DNA of 64,000 nucleotides from Photobacterium proteolyticum (GTDB lineage: Bacteria; Pseudomonadota; Gammaproteobacteria; Enterobacterales; Vibrionaceae): the NCBI RefSeq assembly GCF_001939735.1, contig NZ_MJIL01000053.1:103427-167426 (forward strand), given 5' to 3'. This document shows positions 1 through 8,011 of the stretch, one piece after another; the first letter of the stretch is position 1, and each line of letters begins with the position of its first letter. The position numbers and the translations under genes were made by a program. Below the pieces are notes generated by a model. That model made no database searches. It had not been told where the DNA came from and saw nothing but the letters and a program-made list of their open reading frames with translations.

Positions 1-254
1 AACCCACAGGCTCTGTTTACATTACTGTTGAGCCTATTCTAACGAGGCTGCCGCCTTCTAGCATCTACAAATCCGCCGCTTTGCAACAAATGAGTGAAAT
101 TTACACAATTCTGACGGTTATTTTGCCTACTCCCAGCCAAATGCAGCCAGTCCCCTCCGGCCACCCTGCCGCCCCCCACCCAGCATAGCTTTTTTCACCA
201 TAATGCCGAGTAACTGAACAAATGCTCGAAGGTGTGTGAGCGCAACGTGACGAA

Positions 255-390
255 ATGCTTAGAATTGCGATCTAACTCTATTTTAATGCAGGGTTGCCAT
301 GCTAATTTTTATCTTGATCGTATCTCTCTTGGAATTATCCAAGATCTTGCCCTTATGGCACATCCGGCCTTTCCATGGCCGGATTTTTTA
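255..390 (+). ncRNA. candidate small RNA ending in an intrinsic terminator
   Basis: A perfect 7-bp hairpin (327-333 pairs with 338-344, loop ATTA) is followed by a perfect 8-bp G+C-rich hairpin (362-369 with 377-384) and a run of six T (384-389). Two hairpins with a terminal U-tract, no upstream gene in the window and glpF still 250 bases away suggest a free-standing small RNA or the terminator of a gene ending before the window. A TAGAAT hexamer at 260-265 could be its -10 box but the -35 is poor. The 5' end is a guess and I recognise no known family. Confidence 0.35.
362..390 (+). terminator. intrinsic terminator upstream of glpF
   Basis: Stem ATCCGGCC/GGCCGGAT (362-369, 377-384) with a 7-base loop runs directly into a T-tract. 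It is a textbook Rho-independent terminator reading on the plus strand. Confidence 0.75.
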
Positions 391-490
391 TTTCAATTCA
401 ATAAGATAAACTCAAAAACCCAAAATCACATACCAACTGAATTGCAGTGCATCAAAGCTGAGATGATCGAGTTTAAAAAAACCGCAACCG

Positions 491-541
491 TTTGCGCGAA
501 CGCGCAAAAGTGAGCCCATTTTTATGCTCGAACGCACAAAA
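491..541 (+). promoter_or_regulatory. pair of operator-like palindromes in the glpF promoter region
   Basis: A perfect palindrome TTTGCGCGAACGCGCAAA (491-508) is followed about 31 bp later by a related imperfect copy with core CTCGAACGCAC (526-536). A further TTCGAG half-site lies near 572. glpF operons are usually controlled by GlpR and CRP, and the CGAAC core resembles GlpR half-sites. The assignment to GlpR is inference from position and partial resemblance. Confidence 0.35.
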
Positions 542-643
542 TTAATTCTTTAACATTTCAATTACGTTTAGTTCGAGTACATTAAGAGCGAATAAGAAAG
601 ATAAAAGAAATACCCCTACAACATTCGACAAAAGGACTGAATA

Positions 644-1495
644 ATGACTACCCCGAAACAACATACGCTACTTGGCGAATGTATTGCCGAGTTCATTGGT
701 ACAGGACTATTGATTTTCTTCGGTGTTGGCTGTGTCGCAGCACTTGTACTGACTGGTGCAAACTTCGGTCAATGGGAAATCAGCATCATGTGGGGCCTAG
801 GTGTCGCTATCGCCATCTATTGTACTGCTGGTGTCTCCGGTGCCCATATCAACCCAGCCGTCACCATTGCCCTGGCACTGTTCCATGGCTTTGACAAACG
901 CAAAGTAGCGCCTTACATTGCTGCTCAGCTACTGGGCGCGTTCTGTACCGCCGCTCTGATCTATAGCCTATACAGCAACCTTTTCGCAGAGTTTGAAGCA
1001 ACCAACCAAATAGTTCGAGGCAGTGAGGCAAGCCTGGCGACGGCCGGTATTTTCTCTACCTACCCGAATGCCGCCCTGTCTTTCAGTGGTGCCTTTGCAG
1101 TTGAGTTTGTTATCACAGCCGTACTGATGTTTGCCATCCTGGCCCTAACAGATGACAAAAACGGTGCCCCTCGCGGTCCGATGGCCCCGTTGATGATTGG
1201 TATTCTGATCGCGGTGATCGGTGGTTCGCTCGGTCCACTAACCGGTTTTGCCATGAACCCGGCGCGTGACTTCGGTCCGAAATTCTTTGCCTTCCTGGCT
1301 GGTTGGGGCGATATGGCACTCACTGGCGGTAAAGACATCCCTTATATGATCGTTCCAATCCTGGCGCCTATCTTCGGTGCCTGCTTCGGCGGTTGGCTAT
1401 ACCCGAAAGCCATTGGTGCTTATCTGCCAGGCAACGCTGAGTCCGTTGCACAAGAGCAAGAAAGCGCAAGTGACAGTGAAGCAGCAAAAGCATAA
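644..1495 (+). CDS. glpF: glycerol uptake facilitator (aquaglyceroporin) GlpF
   Basis: This is a major-intrinsic-protein channel of the inner membrane that lets glycerol and small polyols diffuse into the cell. The 283-residue protein carries both half-helix signatures: HINPAV (Asn70-Pro71-Ala72) and MNPARD (Asn205 to Asp209). The Asp after the second NPAR is typical of glycerol-conducting rather than water-only channels. Six hydrophobic segments are visible, and the tail beyond about residue 262 is hydrophilic. The start is set by an AAAGGA ribosome site at 631-636. The kinase gene glpK follows after 48 bp, so the two form the usual uptake-and-trapping operon. Confidence 0.97.
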   Translation: MTTPKQHTLLGECIAEFIGTGLLIFFGVGCVAALVLTGANFGQWEISIMWGLGVAIAIYCTAGVSGAHINPAVTIALALFHGFDKRKVAPYIAAQLLGAFCTAALIYSLYSNLFAEFEATNQIVRGSEASLATAGIFSTYPNAALSFSGAFAVEFVITAVLMFAILALTDDKNGAPRGPMAPLMIGILIAVIGGSLGPLTGFAMNPARDFGPKFFAFLAGWGDMALTGGKDIPYMIVPILAPIFGACFGGWLYPKAIGAYLPGNAESVAQEQESASDSEAAKA

Positions 1496-1543
1496 AAATC
1501 TCTCTACTACCCTAAAATATAATTACTACTAGAGGAAACCATC

Positions 1544-3058
1544 ATGACAACAGAGCAAAAGTACATTGTTGCACTAGATCAAGGTACAACCAGCTCCCGC
1601 GCCGTTGTGCTGGATCACAACGCAAACATTGTGTGCTCGTCACAGCGTGAATTTACTCAGATCTATCCAAAAGCCGGATGGGTTGAGCATGATCCTCTCG
1701 AAATCTACGCGACCCAAAGCTCGACACTGGTTGAAGCTCTCGCCAAGGCCGGTATCCGCTCCGATCAGGTAGCCGGTATCGGTATCACCAACCAGCGCGA
1801 AACCACTATCGTGTGGAACAAAAACACCGGTAAACCGGTATACAACGCTATCGTCTGGCAGTGTCGCCGTACCGCCGACACCTGTGAAACACTGAAGGCA
1901 CAGGGGCTGGAAGAATATATCCGCGACAATACCGGCCTGGTCGTCGACCCTTATTTCTCGGGCACCAAGATCAAGTGGATCCTTGACAACGTCGAAGGGG
2001 CGCGTGAAGAAGCCGAAGCCGGTAATCTTCTGTTCGGTACCGTTGATACCTGGCTGATCTGGAAGATGACTCAGGGACGTGTCCACGTTACTGACTTCAC
2101 CAATGCCTCACGTACCATGGTATTCAACATCAACACCATGCAGTGGGACGAGAAGCTTCTGAAGGCACTGGATATTCCGCTGTCAATGATGCCGGAAGTG
2201 AAGGCATCGTCGGAAGTGTACGGCCAGACCAACATTGGTGGTAAGGGCGGTACCCGTATCCCGATTGCCGGTATTGCCGGTGACCAGCAGGCCGCACTGT
2301 TCGGCCAGATGTGTGTCGAGCCGGGCCAGGCAAAAAACACCTACGGGACAGGTTGTTTCCTTCTGATGAACACCGGCAAGGAAAAAGTGACCTCTCACAA
2401 TGGCCTGCTAACCACCTTGGCCTGTGGCCCTACCGGTGACGTGGCTTATGCCCTCGAGGGTGCGGTATTTATGGGCGGCGCTTCGATTCAGTGGCTGCGC
2501 GATGAAGTGAAGCTGCTGGACGATGCCAAAGACTCAGAATACTTTGCCGAGAAAGTGGGCAGTGCCAACGGAGCCTATGTGGTACCTGCCTTTACCGGTC
2601 TGGGCGCACCATACTGGGACCCGTATGCGCGTGGCGCGATTGTCGGCCTGACCCGTGGTGTTAACTCCAACCACATTATTCGTGCAACGCTGGAGAGTGT
2701 GGCCTACCAGACCCGTGATGTTCTGGATGCAATGCAGACGGACTCCGGCATCAACCTGGCTTCCCTTCGTGTCGATGGCGGCGCTGTGGCCAATAACTTC
2801 CTGATGCAGTTCCAGTCCGATATTCTGGCTACCGAAGTTCACCGCCCGGTTGTTACCGAGGTAACAGCACTGGGTGCAGGTTACCTGGCCGGCCTGGCTG
2901 TTGGTTTCTGGGGCAGTATTGACGAGCTGAAAGACAAAGCCGTACTGGATCGCAACTTCGTTCCAGACGGCGACGAAGAAAAACGTGAACGCCGCTACAG
3001 AGGCTGGAAGCGTGCCGTTGAGTGCGCCAAGGGCTGGGCTGTCGAAGACGACATCTAA
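1544..3058 (+). CDS. glpK: glycerol kinase
   Basis: This cytoplasmic enzyme phosphorylates glycerol with ATP to sn-glycerol 3-phosphate, trapping what GlpF admits. The 504-residue protein is close to the E. coli length (502). It has the FGGY/actin-like fold signatures: the phosphate-binding DQGTTSSRA near the N terminus and a second ATP-side glycine segment (DGGAVANNF). A strong AGAGGAAAC ribosome site precedes the ATG. It is the second gene of glpFK, and an intrinsic terminator follows 33 bp after the stop. In enterobacteria GlpK is inhibited by fructose-1,6-bisphosphate and EIIA-Glc; whether that holds here cannot be read from the sequence. Confidence 0.98.
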   Translation: MTTEQKYIVALDQGTTSSRAVVLDHNANIVCSSQREFTQIYPKAGWVEHDPLEIYATQSSTLVEALAKAGIRSDQVAGIGITNQRETTIVWNKNTGKPVYNAIVWQCRRTADTCETLKAQGLEEYIRDNTGLVVDPYFSGTKIKWILDNVEGAREEAEAGNLLFGTVDTWLIWKMTQGRVHVTDFTNASRTMVFNINTMQWDEKLLKALDIPLSMMPEVKASSEVYGQTNIGGKGGTRIPIAGIAGDQQAALFGQMCVEPGQAKNTYGTGCFLLMNTGKEKVTSHNGLLTTLACGPTGDVAYALEGAVFMGGASIQWLRDEVKLLDDAKDSEYFAEKVGSANGAYVVPAFTGLGAPYWDPYARGAIVGLTRGVNSNHIIRATLESVAYQTRDVLDAMQTDSGINLASLRVDGGAVANNFLMQFQSDILATEVHRPVVTEVTALGAGYLAGLAVGFWGSIDELKDKAVLDRNFVPDGDEEKRERRYRGWKRAVECAKGWAVEDDI

Positions 3059-3090
3059 CAGCGTACACTCCCTCTGAGTTCCCCCCTCAA

Positions 3091-3119
3091 GAAGGCCTGC
3101 AATGCAGGCCTTCTTTTTT
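3091..3119 (+). terminator. glpFK terminator
   Basis: Perfect 10-bp stem GAAGGCCTGC/GCAGGCCTTC (3091-3100 with 3104-3113), 3-base loop, then a T-tract. Confidence 0.95.
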
Positions 3120-3209
3120 ATTCTCGCTTCCACGCTGGCAATCACGCGCCGCTGGGCAAAAGCGCCTCCATCTTCGCGAATATAACGCCATTTCGACGGC
3201 AAAAAATTA

Positions 3210-3225
3210 ACGCAAACGTTTCACC
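3210..3225 (+). promoter_or_regulatory. PurR-type box in the glpX promoter region
   Basis: ACGCAAACGTTTCACC contains the GCAAnCGnTT core of the PurR operator, with a weaker right arm. It lies just upstream of a TAAAAT -10-like hexamer (3236-3241), 59 bp before the glpX start. The same core occurs in a near-perfect box before the purine permease at 62330. The regulator could also be another LacI-family protein such as a Cra-like factor. Confidence 0.4.
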
Positions 3226-3283
3226 CAAGCTGTGATAAAATCGCGCCAGATTTTTTTGGGCCTTTTTTCTTTCTGGAGTAACA

Positions 3284-4291
3284 ATGAAACGCGATTTAGC
3301 AATGGCATTTTCTCGTGTCACCGAAGGTGCAGCACTGGCTGGCTACAAATGGCTTGGCCGCGGCGACAAGAACGCCGCTGACGGCGCTGCCGTGGAAGTG
3401 ATGCGTACCCTTCTCAACCAGACCGAGATCGAGGGCGAAATTGTGATCGGTGAGGGCGAAATTGATGAAGCGCCTATGCTGTATATCGGTGAGAAAGTAG
3501 GAACAGGTGGCGATGCCGTCGATATTGCCGTTGATCCAATCGAAGGTACCCGTATGACGGCGATGGGCCAGAATAATGCCCTCGCCGTATTGGCAGCCGG
3601 CGAGAAAGGCTCGTTCCTGAAAGCGCCGGATATGTATATGGAAAAGCTGGTTGTCGGCCCGGCGGCCAAAGGCTGTATCGACCTAAGCCTGCCGCTGACT
3701 GAAAACCTGGAAAACATTGCCTCGGCACTGGGCAAAACGCTCGATACCCTGGTGGTCACCACGCTGGCCAAGCCTCGTCATGACGAGGTGATTGCCCAGA
3801 TGCAGGCAATGGGTGTACGCGTGTTTGCCGTGCCTGACGGTGATGTGGCTGCTTCTATCCTGACCTGTATGCCGGACAGCGAAGTCGACGTAATGTACTG
3901 CATCGGCGGCGCGCCGGAAGGTGTCGTCTCGGCGGCCGCGATCCGCGCCCTGGGCGGCGACATGCACGGCCGCCTGCTGCCGCGCCACGAGGTCAAAGGC
4001 GACAGCGAGGAAAATCGCCAGCTGGGCCAGGTTGAAATCGAACGCTGCCACGAAATGGGTATCGAACCGAACATCGTGCTGCGTATGGAAGACATGGCCC
4101 AGAGTGACAATGTGATCTTTGCCGGCACCGGTATTACCAAAGGTGATCTGCTTGACGGGATCAGCCGCCAGGGCGATATCGCCACGACGGAAACCCTGCT
4201 GATCCGCGGCAAATGCCGTACTATCCGCCGTATCAAGTCGACCCATTATCTGGCACGCAAAGACGATGCTGTCAAAGGGCATATTCTGTAA
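3284..4291 (+). CDS. glpX: class II fructose-1,6-bisphosphatase
   Basis: This enzyme hydrolyses fructose-1,6-bisphosphate to fructose-6-phosphate, the committed gluconeogenic step needed for growth on glycerol. The 335-residue protein matches the E. coli GlpX length. It carries the metal/phosphate motifs of the family: GEGEIDEAPM near residue 57, DPIEGT near residue 85, and the GAPEG loop near residue 210. A GGAG ribosome site precedes the ATG. It has its own leader after the glpFK terminator, so it can be transcribed separately, and it ends in its own terminator. Confidence 0.97.
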   Translation: MKRDLAMAFSRVTEGAALAGYKWLGRGDKNAADGAAVEVMRTLLNQTEIEGEIVIGEGEIDEAPMLYIGEKVGTGGDAVDIAVDPIEGTRMTAMGQNNALAVLAAGEKGSFLKAPDMYMEKLVVGPAAKGCIDLSLPLTENLENIASALGKTLDTLVVTTLAKPRHDEVIAQMQAMGVRVFAVPDGDVAASILTCMPDSEVDVMYCIGGAPEGVVSAAAIRALGGDMHGRLLPRHEVKGDSEENRQLGQVEIERCHEMGIEPNIVLRMEDMAQSDNVIFAGTGITKGDLLDGISRQGDIATTETLLIRGKCRTIRRIKSTHYLARKDDAVKGHIL

Positions 4292-4312
4292 CCGGCCCTC
4301 CAGGTTGTAACG

Positions 4313-4342
4313 AAGGCGTGCATTTGATGCACGCCTTTTTTT
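4313..4342 (+). terminator. glpX terminator
   Basis: Perfect 10-bp stem AAGGCGTGCA/TGCACGCCTT (4313-4322 with 4328-4337), 5-base loop, followed by a T-run. Confidence 0.95.
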
Positions 4343-4393
4343 ATCTCCACTGCCAACAGCAGGCCCTCCCACCGGCTCGGCACTTCTGGTATA

Positions 4394-4432
4394 TACTTAA
4401 CTTTGTAAAGCTGTTGCTTTATTTACTTAACT
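4394..4432 (+). promoter_or_regulatory. direct repeat upstream of the HTH regulator, candidate operator
   Basis: TACTTAACT occurs at 4394-4402 and again at 4424-4432, exactly 30 bp apart (about three helical turns). A CTTTGTAAAG palindrome lies between them (4401-4410). The repeats lie 40-80 bp before the regulator gene's start, so autoregulation is possible. Confidence 0.35.
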
Positions 4433-4470
4433 GGCTACATAATAAACCAATAAAGGAAATAGCAGCTGAT

Positions 4471-5088
4471 ATGAAAACGATTGAAAAAATACTCTATCGC
4501 ATGAAGCGGGATGGCCCCGTCACAGCCAAGGTGCTGGCCGAAGAATTCAAACTGACGACCATGGGCGTACGCCAGCACCTACAGGGGCTAGAGGAAGACG
4601 GATTGGTGGATTACCAGGATATCAAGGCCAAGGTTGGTCGCCCGACCCGGCACTGGAACCTGACCAGCAAGGGCCACCGCCGCTTTGCCGACCGCCATGG
4701 CGAACTTATTATTCAAATGCTTGATTCTGTCGAGGAGCTCTTTGGGACTGACGGGCTCAACCAGGTGGTTGAACGCAGAGAGAATCAAACCTTTGAACAA
4801 TATCGGCATGCATTGGCAAACAGCTATAATGTAAGAGAAAAACTGGAAATACTTACTACACTGAGGGAACAGGAAGGCTACATGGCCCAGCTTCACCAGG
4901 ACGGTGAAGACTTCATTCTGGTGGAAAACCACTGCCCGATCTGCCATGCCGCCACGCGCTGTCCTTCCCTATGTAAATCAGAGCTTTCTGTCTTCCAACG
5001 CTTGTTGGGCAACGAGTACCGCGTCGAGCGAAACGAACACATTATTGCCGGAGAGAGGCGCTGCGCTTATCGAATACAAAAATCATAA
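4471..5088 (+). CDS. HTH transcriptional regulator with C-terminal cysteine cluster (COG2345/SufR-like)
   Basis: The protein has 205 residues. The N-terminal ~70 residues form a winged helix-turn-helix (MKTIEKILYRMKRDGP, then TMGVRQHLQGLEEDGLV). The C-terminal part carries CPIC, then a Cys five residues later, CPSLC, and a final GERRCAY cysteine. This arrangement resembles the cluster-binding half of SufR-type repressors. I set the start at the ATG at 4471, preceded by AAAGGAAA; a longer reading frame would extend back into the glpX terminator. fpr begins 13 bp after the stop, so the pair is probably co-transcribed. My reading is a redox or iron-sulfur sensor that may control fpr. Cofactor and targets are inference. 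Confidence 0.8.
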   Translation: MKTIEKILYRMKRDGPVTAKVLAEEFKLTTMGVRQHLQGLEEDGLVDYQDIKAKVGRPTRHWNLTSKGHRRFADRHGELIIQMLDSVEELFGTDGLNQVVERRENQTFEQYRHALANSYNVREKLEILTTLREQEGYMAQLHQDGEDFILVENHCPICHAATRCPSLCKSELSVFQRLLGNEYRVERNEHIIAGERRCAYRIQKS

Positions 5089-5101
5089 TTAGGAGATTAT
5101 T

Positions 5102-5845
5102 ATGGCCGACTGGATCCCCGCGAAGGTTATCACCAATCGTCACTGGAATAGTGACCTGTTTAGCCTTGTCTTGCATGCAAATATAGAGCCTTTCAAGGCT
5201 GGGCAGTTTACCAAGCTTGGATTGGAAATTGACGGCAAAATGGTCCAGCGAGCCTACTCCTTTGTCAATCCCCCCAGCGATAACAATATAGAGATCTATG
5301 CTACCCGGGTTGCCGACGGCCTGCTCTCCCCACGCCTCCATGCCCTTGATAGCGGGGACACCGTGTTTATTTCAGCACGGGCCAATGGCTATTTCACTCT
5401 CAATGAAGTCCCCGACAGCGAACACCTATGGCTGCTGGCGACCGGAACCGCTATCGGCCCCTACCTGTCTATCCTGCGTGAAGCCGATGTCTGGCGCCGA
5501 TTCCGCAAGGTCGTGCTGATCCATGCTGTTCGCTACGCCGCCGATCTCAGTTATCAGGCTGAAATTAACGAGCTCAAGGCACAGTATCCGGAGCAATTGA
5601 TCGTCCAGCCCTTTGTCAGCCGTGAGCCTGCCCCCTTATCGCTTCCGGGCCGGATCCCGCTGGCGATAGCCGATGGCATGCTGGAGCGCCATATCGGCCT
5701 GCCGCTCAGCCCCGAAAAAAGTCAGATCATGCTTTGCGGTAATCCGGAAATGGTCCGGGAAACCAAGGCCGTGCTGGAATCCATGGGCTTTACCAAGAAC
5801 CTGCGTCGCAAGCCCGGCCAAATCACCATGGAGCACTACTGGTAA
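5102..5845 (+). CDS. fpr: ferredoxin/flavodoxin-NADP+ reductase
   Basis: This FAD enzyme exchanges electrons between NADPH and ferredoxin or flavodoxin, feeding Fe-S repair and radical enzymes under oxidative stress. The 247-residue protein has the FAD motif RAYSFVNPP near residue 48, the NADP-binding ATGTAIGPYLSI near residue 113 and the aromatic C terminus EHYW typical of bacterial subclass I Fpr. An AGGAG site lies 7 bp before the ATG. In enterobacteria fpr is SoxRS-controlled; here the adjacent cysteine-containing regulator is a candidate local controller. Confidence 0.95.
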   Translation: MADWIPAKVITNRHWNSDLFSLVLHANIEPFKAGQFTKLGLEIDGKMVQRAYSFVNPPSDNNIEIYATRVADGLLSPRLHALDSGDTVFISARANGYFTLNEVPDSEHLWLLATGTAIGPYLSILREADVWRRFRKVVLIHAVRYAADLSYQAEINELKAQYPEQLIVQPFVSREPAPLSLPGRIPLAIADGMLERHIGLPLSPEKSQIMLCGNPEMVRETKAVLESMGFTKNLRRKPGQITMEHYW

Positions 5846-6026
5846 GCATTAGCTAACGGTCAAGGGTCACCTTGTATCACTGCAATCTCATGCAACGTCT
5901 CACAATTGAGTCAGTCCGCAACAAACGGACTGGCTACCTTTAAAGGCATAACACATACCAGCCCACTCATCGTTCAGGGTGAATCTCGTGGGTATAAACG
6001 CCGGTGGCGAGATTGGGGGATACGTT

Positions 6027-6374
6027 ATGCAAGATTTACCTTCCTTTGATGAATTACGAGCAATGGCGGAACAGGCACCGGACGATCTAGAAGCACTACG
6101 GCTGTCGATGAGTGAAGCAATCATCAGCAATGCCAGTACCGAAATGCAACCCAGGCTCCGGGCCCAAATGAGCCATATCAACCAGGTCATTGCCAAGGGG
6201 AAAAACCCCAACCACACCAACATACTGCTGATGGCCGAACTGCAGGTACAGCTAAAACGCTTTGCCCAGGCACTAAACGCGCCTGAGACGCTAACGGAAC
6301 ACCAGGCGAAGATAATGCCCTTCTCCCCCCCGTCAAAGAAGCAAGAGGTGTTGCCCCAGCAACGGGAAGAGTGA
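6027..6374 (+). CDS. DUF3135-family protein
   Basis: The 115-residue protein is soluble, mostly alpha-helical and without signal peptide or cysteines. It begins MQDLPSFDELRAMAEQAPDD, the typical start of DUF3135 proteins, which are found mainly in Vibrionaceae and relatives. The ATG at 6027 is chosen because GGGGGA lies 7-12 bp upstream; the longer frame from 5979 lacks this. It ends 17 bp from the convergent isomerase gene. No function is known to me. Confidence 0.8.
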   Translation: MQDLPSFDELRAMAEQAPDDLEALRLSMSEAIISNASTEMQPRLRAQMSHINQVIAKGKNPNHTNILLMAELQVQLKRFAQALNAPETLTEHQAKIMPFSPPSKKQEVLPQQREE

Positions 6375-6391
6375 GCCTGCTGGCAGCGAGG

Positions 6392-6739
6392 TTAGCAACT
6401 CACCTTGATAAAGCTGTCACGATCCATATCGCGCACATCGACAGTCAGGCTATTGATGGTACTTGCATGCTGCTCCAACACCGATATCAAGCTTCTGGCC
6501 AGCTCCCGCTTTTGCTCTGTAGTGCGCCCCGACAGCATACTCAGCTCGATATGGATAAAGGTATTGAGATCTCCCTCAGTGCCTACCAGCCAGGTATGAC
6601 AGGGATAACTGCGACATTTAACTGAGTCGGGCTCAAACAGGCCGCATGTTAATAAGATTTGGTGTAAGTCTTCCAACAACCCCGGTACATTGACACGTTC
6701 GGCAACCGGATCGGCATATTCCATGACAAGATTCGGCAC
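6392..6739 (-). CDS. 5-carboxymethyl-2-hydroxymuconate isomerase-like tautomerase
   Basis: The 115-residue protein resembles the CHMI family (HpaF-like), trimeric tautomerases that use an N-terminal proline as catalytic base. The start decides this. A GTG at 6739 sits 6 nt after GGAGGA and gives a protein beginning with initiator residue then Pro-Asn-Leu-Val-Met-Glu-Tyr, so Met removal would expose Pro1. The apparent longer frame (to 6859) would bury the proline. No homoprotocatechuate genes are nearby, so the physiological substrate is open. It is convergent with the DUF3135 gene and divergent from tpiA. Confidence 0.8.
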   Translation of the reverse strand: MPNLVMEYADPVAERVNVPGLLEDLHQILLTCGLFEPDSVKCRSYPCHTWLVGTEGDLNTFIHIELSMLSGRTTEQKRELARSLISVLEQHASTINSLTVDVRDMDRDSFIKVSC

Positions 6740-7117
6740 ATCTTCCTCCATGACGTTAAGAAATGCTGTTAATCGTTGAAAATACAGGAAACTGTATCCC
6801 AGAAGACCCAACTTACCTGATCTATTGCTGACAAGCCAAGCAATTAGGTTGTTTTTCAACCATTGATCACTGTCTTTTTCTGCTTTTTTTATCTGCTAAA
6901 ATAAATTATTTAAAATTATTTTCAGCCGAGAGTTCACTTTTTCTGTTGAAAAAGGTACAACCAAGCACAGAAATGATTTTGGACAGTAAAAGTATCAGCC
7001 TAGGCTGTTATATTTTTACAAAATGGCTGGATACCAAACAGCATAGTTGTCTGATCAGATCAGAGAATTACGCTTTTTGGTATTATTTTTTACATCAAAT
7101 TGATTTGGAGAAAAGCT
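6740..7117. other. tpiA: intergenic region with tpiA promoter
   Basis: This 378-bp stretch is A+T-rich and contains the divergent promoters of the isomerase gene and tpiA. I see no credible ORF. A TGGTATTAT extended -10 motif lies at 7078-7086, about 32 bp before the tpiA start; its -35 is weak, which is tolerated with an extended -10. Confidence 0.45.
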
Positions 7118-7888
7118 ATGCGCCATCCTGTGGTTATGGGTAACTGGAAGCTAAACGGTAGCAAGGAAATGGTATCTAACCTACTTAAGGGCCTTGATGC
7201 TGAACTTAAAGGTGTTGAAGGTGTTGACGTAGCAGTAGCTCCACCAGCAATGTACCTTGACCTGGCTGAGCAGCTAATCGGCAAAGGTGAAAGCAAAATC
7301 ATCCTTGGTGCACAGAATGTCGACGTTAACGCGAGCGGCGCATTCACAGGTGATATCTCTCCTGAGATGCTAAAAGACTTCGGTGCAAGCCACATCATCA
7401 TCGGCCACTCTGAGCGTCGTGAATACCACAGCGAGTCAGACGAGTTCGTAGCGAAGAAATTTGCTTTCCTAAAAGAGCACGGCCTGACACCTGTTCTTTG
7501 TATCGGTGAATCTGAAGCTCAGAACGAAGCTGGCGAAACTGTTGCAGTGTGTGCTCGTCAGATCGATGCTGTGATCAACACCCAAGGCGTTGAAGCCCTG
7601 GACGGTGCAATCATCGCTTATGAACCAATCTGGGCAATCGGCACTGGTAAAGCAGCGACAGCTGACGATGCACAGCGTATTCACGCAGCTATCCGTGCAC
7701 ACATCGCTGAGAAGAGCGAAGAAGTAGCCAAGAAAGTTGTTATCCAGTACGGCGGTTCTGTTAAGCCTGAAAACGCTGAAGCATACTTCGCACAGCCGGA
7801 CATCGACGGTGCGCTAGTTGGCGGTGCGGCACTGAATGCAGAAAGCTTCGCAGCTATCGCTAAAGCAGCAGCTAAAGCGAAAAAATAA
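7118..7888 (+). CDS. tpiA: triosephosphate isomerase
   Basis: This enzyme interconverts dihydroxyacetone phosphate and glyceraldehyde-3-phosphate. The 256-residue TIM barrel has NWKLNG with the active lysine near residue 12, GHSERR with the catalytic histidine near 95, [10 protein letters not shown] with the catalytic glutamate near 167, and the phosphate-binding GGSVKPEN. I chose the ATG at 7118 because TTGGAG precedes it and the product starts [11 protein letters not shown] as in relatives; the longer frame adds residues upstream of the ribosome site. Codon use suggests strong expression. It is convergent with pfkA, and the two are separated by two terminators. Confidence 0.98.
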   Translation: MRHPVVMGNWKLNGSKEMVSNLLKGLDAELKGVEGVDVAVAPPAMYLDLAEQLIGKGESKIILGAQNVDVNASGAFTGDISPEMLKDFGASHIIIGHSERREYHSESDEFVAKKFAFLKEHGLTPVLCIGESEAQNEAGETVAVCARQIDAVINTQGVEALDGAIIAYEPIWAIGTGKAATADDAQRIHAAIRAHIAEKSEEVAKKVVIQYGGSVKPENAEAYFAQPDIDGALVGGAALNAESFAAIAKAAAKAKK

Positions 7889-7912
7889 TCAACCTTGATT
7901 ATCAAGCATAAC

Positions 7913-7938
7913 AAAGGCCACCTTCGGGTGGCCTTTTT
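7913..7938 (+). terminator. tpiA terminator
   Basis: Stem AAAGGCCACC/GGTGGCCTTT (7913-7922 with 7927-7936), TTCG tetraloop and a T-run. Confidence 0.95.
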
Positions 7939-7963
7939 AATGGACGGCACAGCAACAAAAACA

Positions 7964-7990
7964 AAAAAGCCGACTCTAAAGTCGGCTTTT
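7964..7990 (-). terminator. pfkA terminator (bidirectional form)
   Basis: Stem AAAAGCCGAC/GTCGGCTTTT (7965-7974 with 7981-7990). Read on the minus strand it is followed by a T-run, so it ends pfkA transcription; read on the plus strand it backs up the tpiA terminator. Confidence 0.9.
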
Positions 7991-8011
7991 ATCTATCAAG
8001 TAAAACCTGTC

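Larger units (their letters stand above)
1..643. other. intergenic region upstream of glpF
   Basis: I find no convincing protein gene here. The only long frame (from a GTG near 232) lacks a ribosome-binding site and runs through two RNA hairpins, so I reject it. The stretch holds a tandem-hairpin, terminator-ended element (327-390) and operator-like palindromes close to glpF (491-541). Bases 1-230 show nothing I can assign. Confidence 0.6.

Noticed and set aside
232..513. 93-codon reading frame upstream of glpF
   Set aside because: GTG start without a ribosome site, and the frame crosses two RNA hairpins and a terminator; composition is not protein-like.
2534..3202. 222-codon frame antisense to glpK
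   Set aside because: Mirror of a highly conserved gene; no ribosome site or recognisable domain.
4213..4470. N-terminal extension of the HTH regulator
   Set aside because: It would overlap glpX and read through its terminator; the ATG at 4471 has a good ribosome site and starts the HTH domain.
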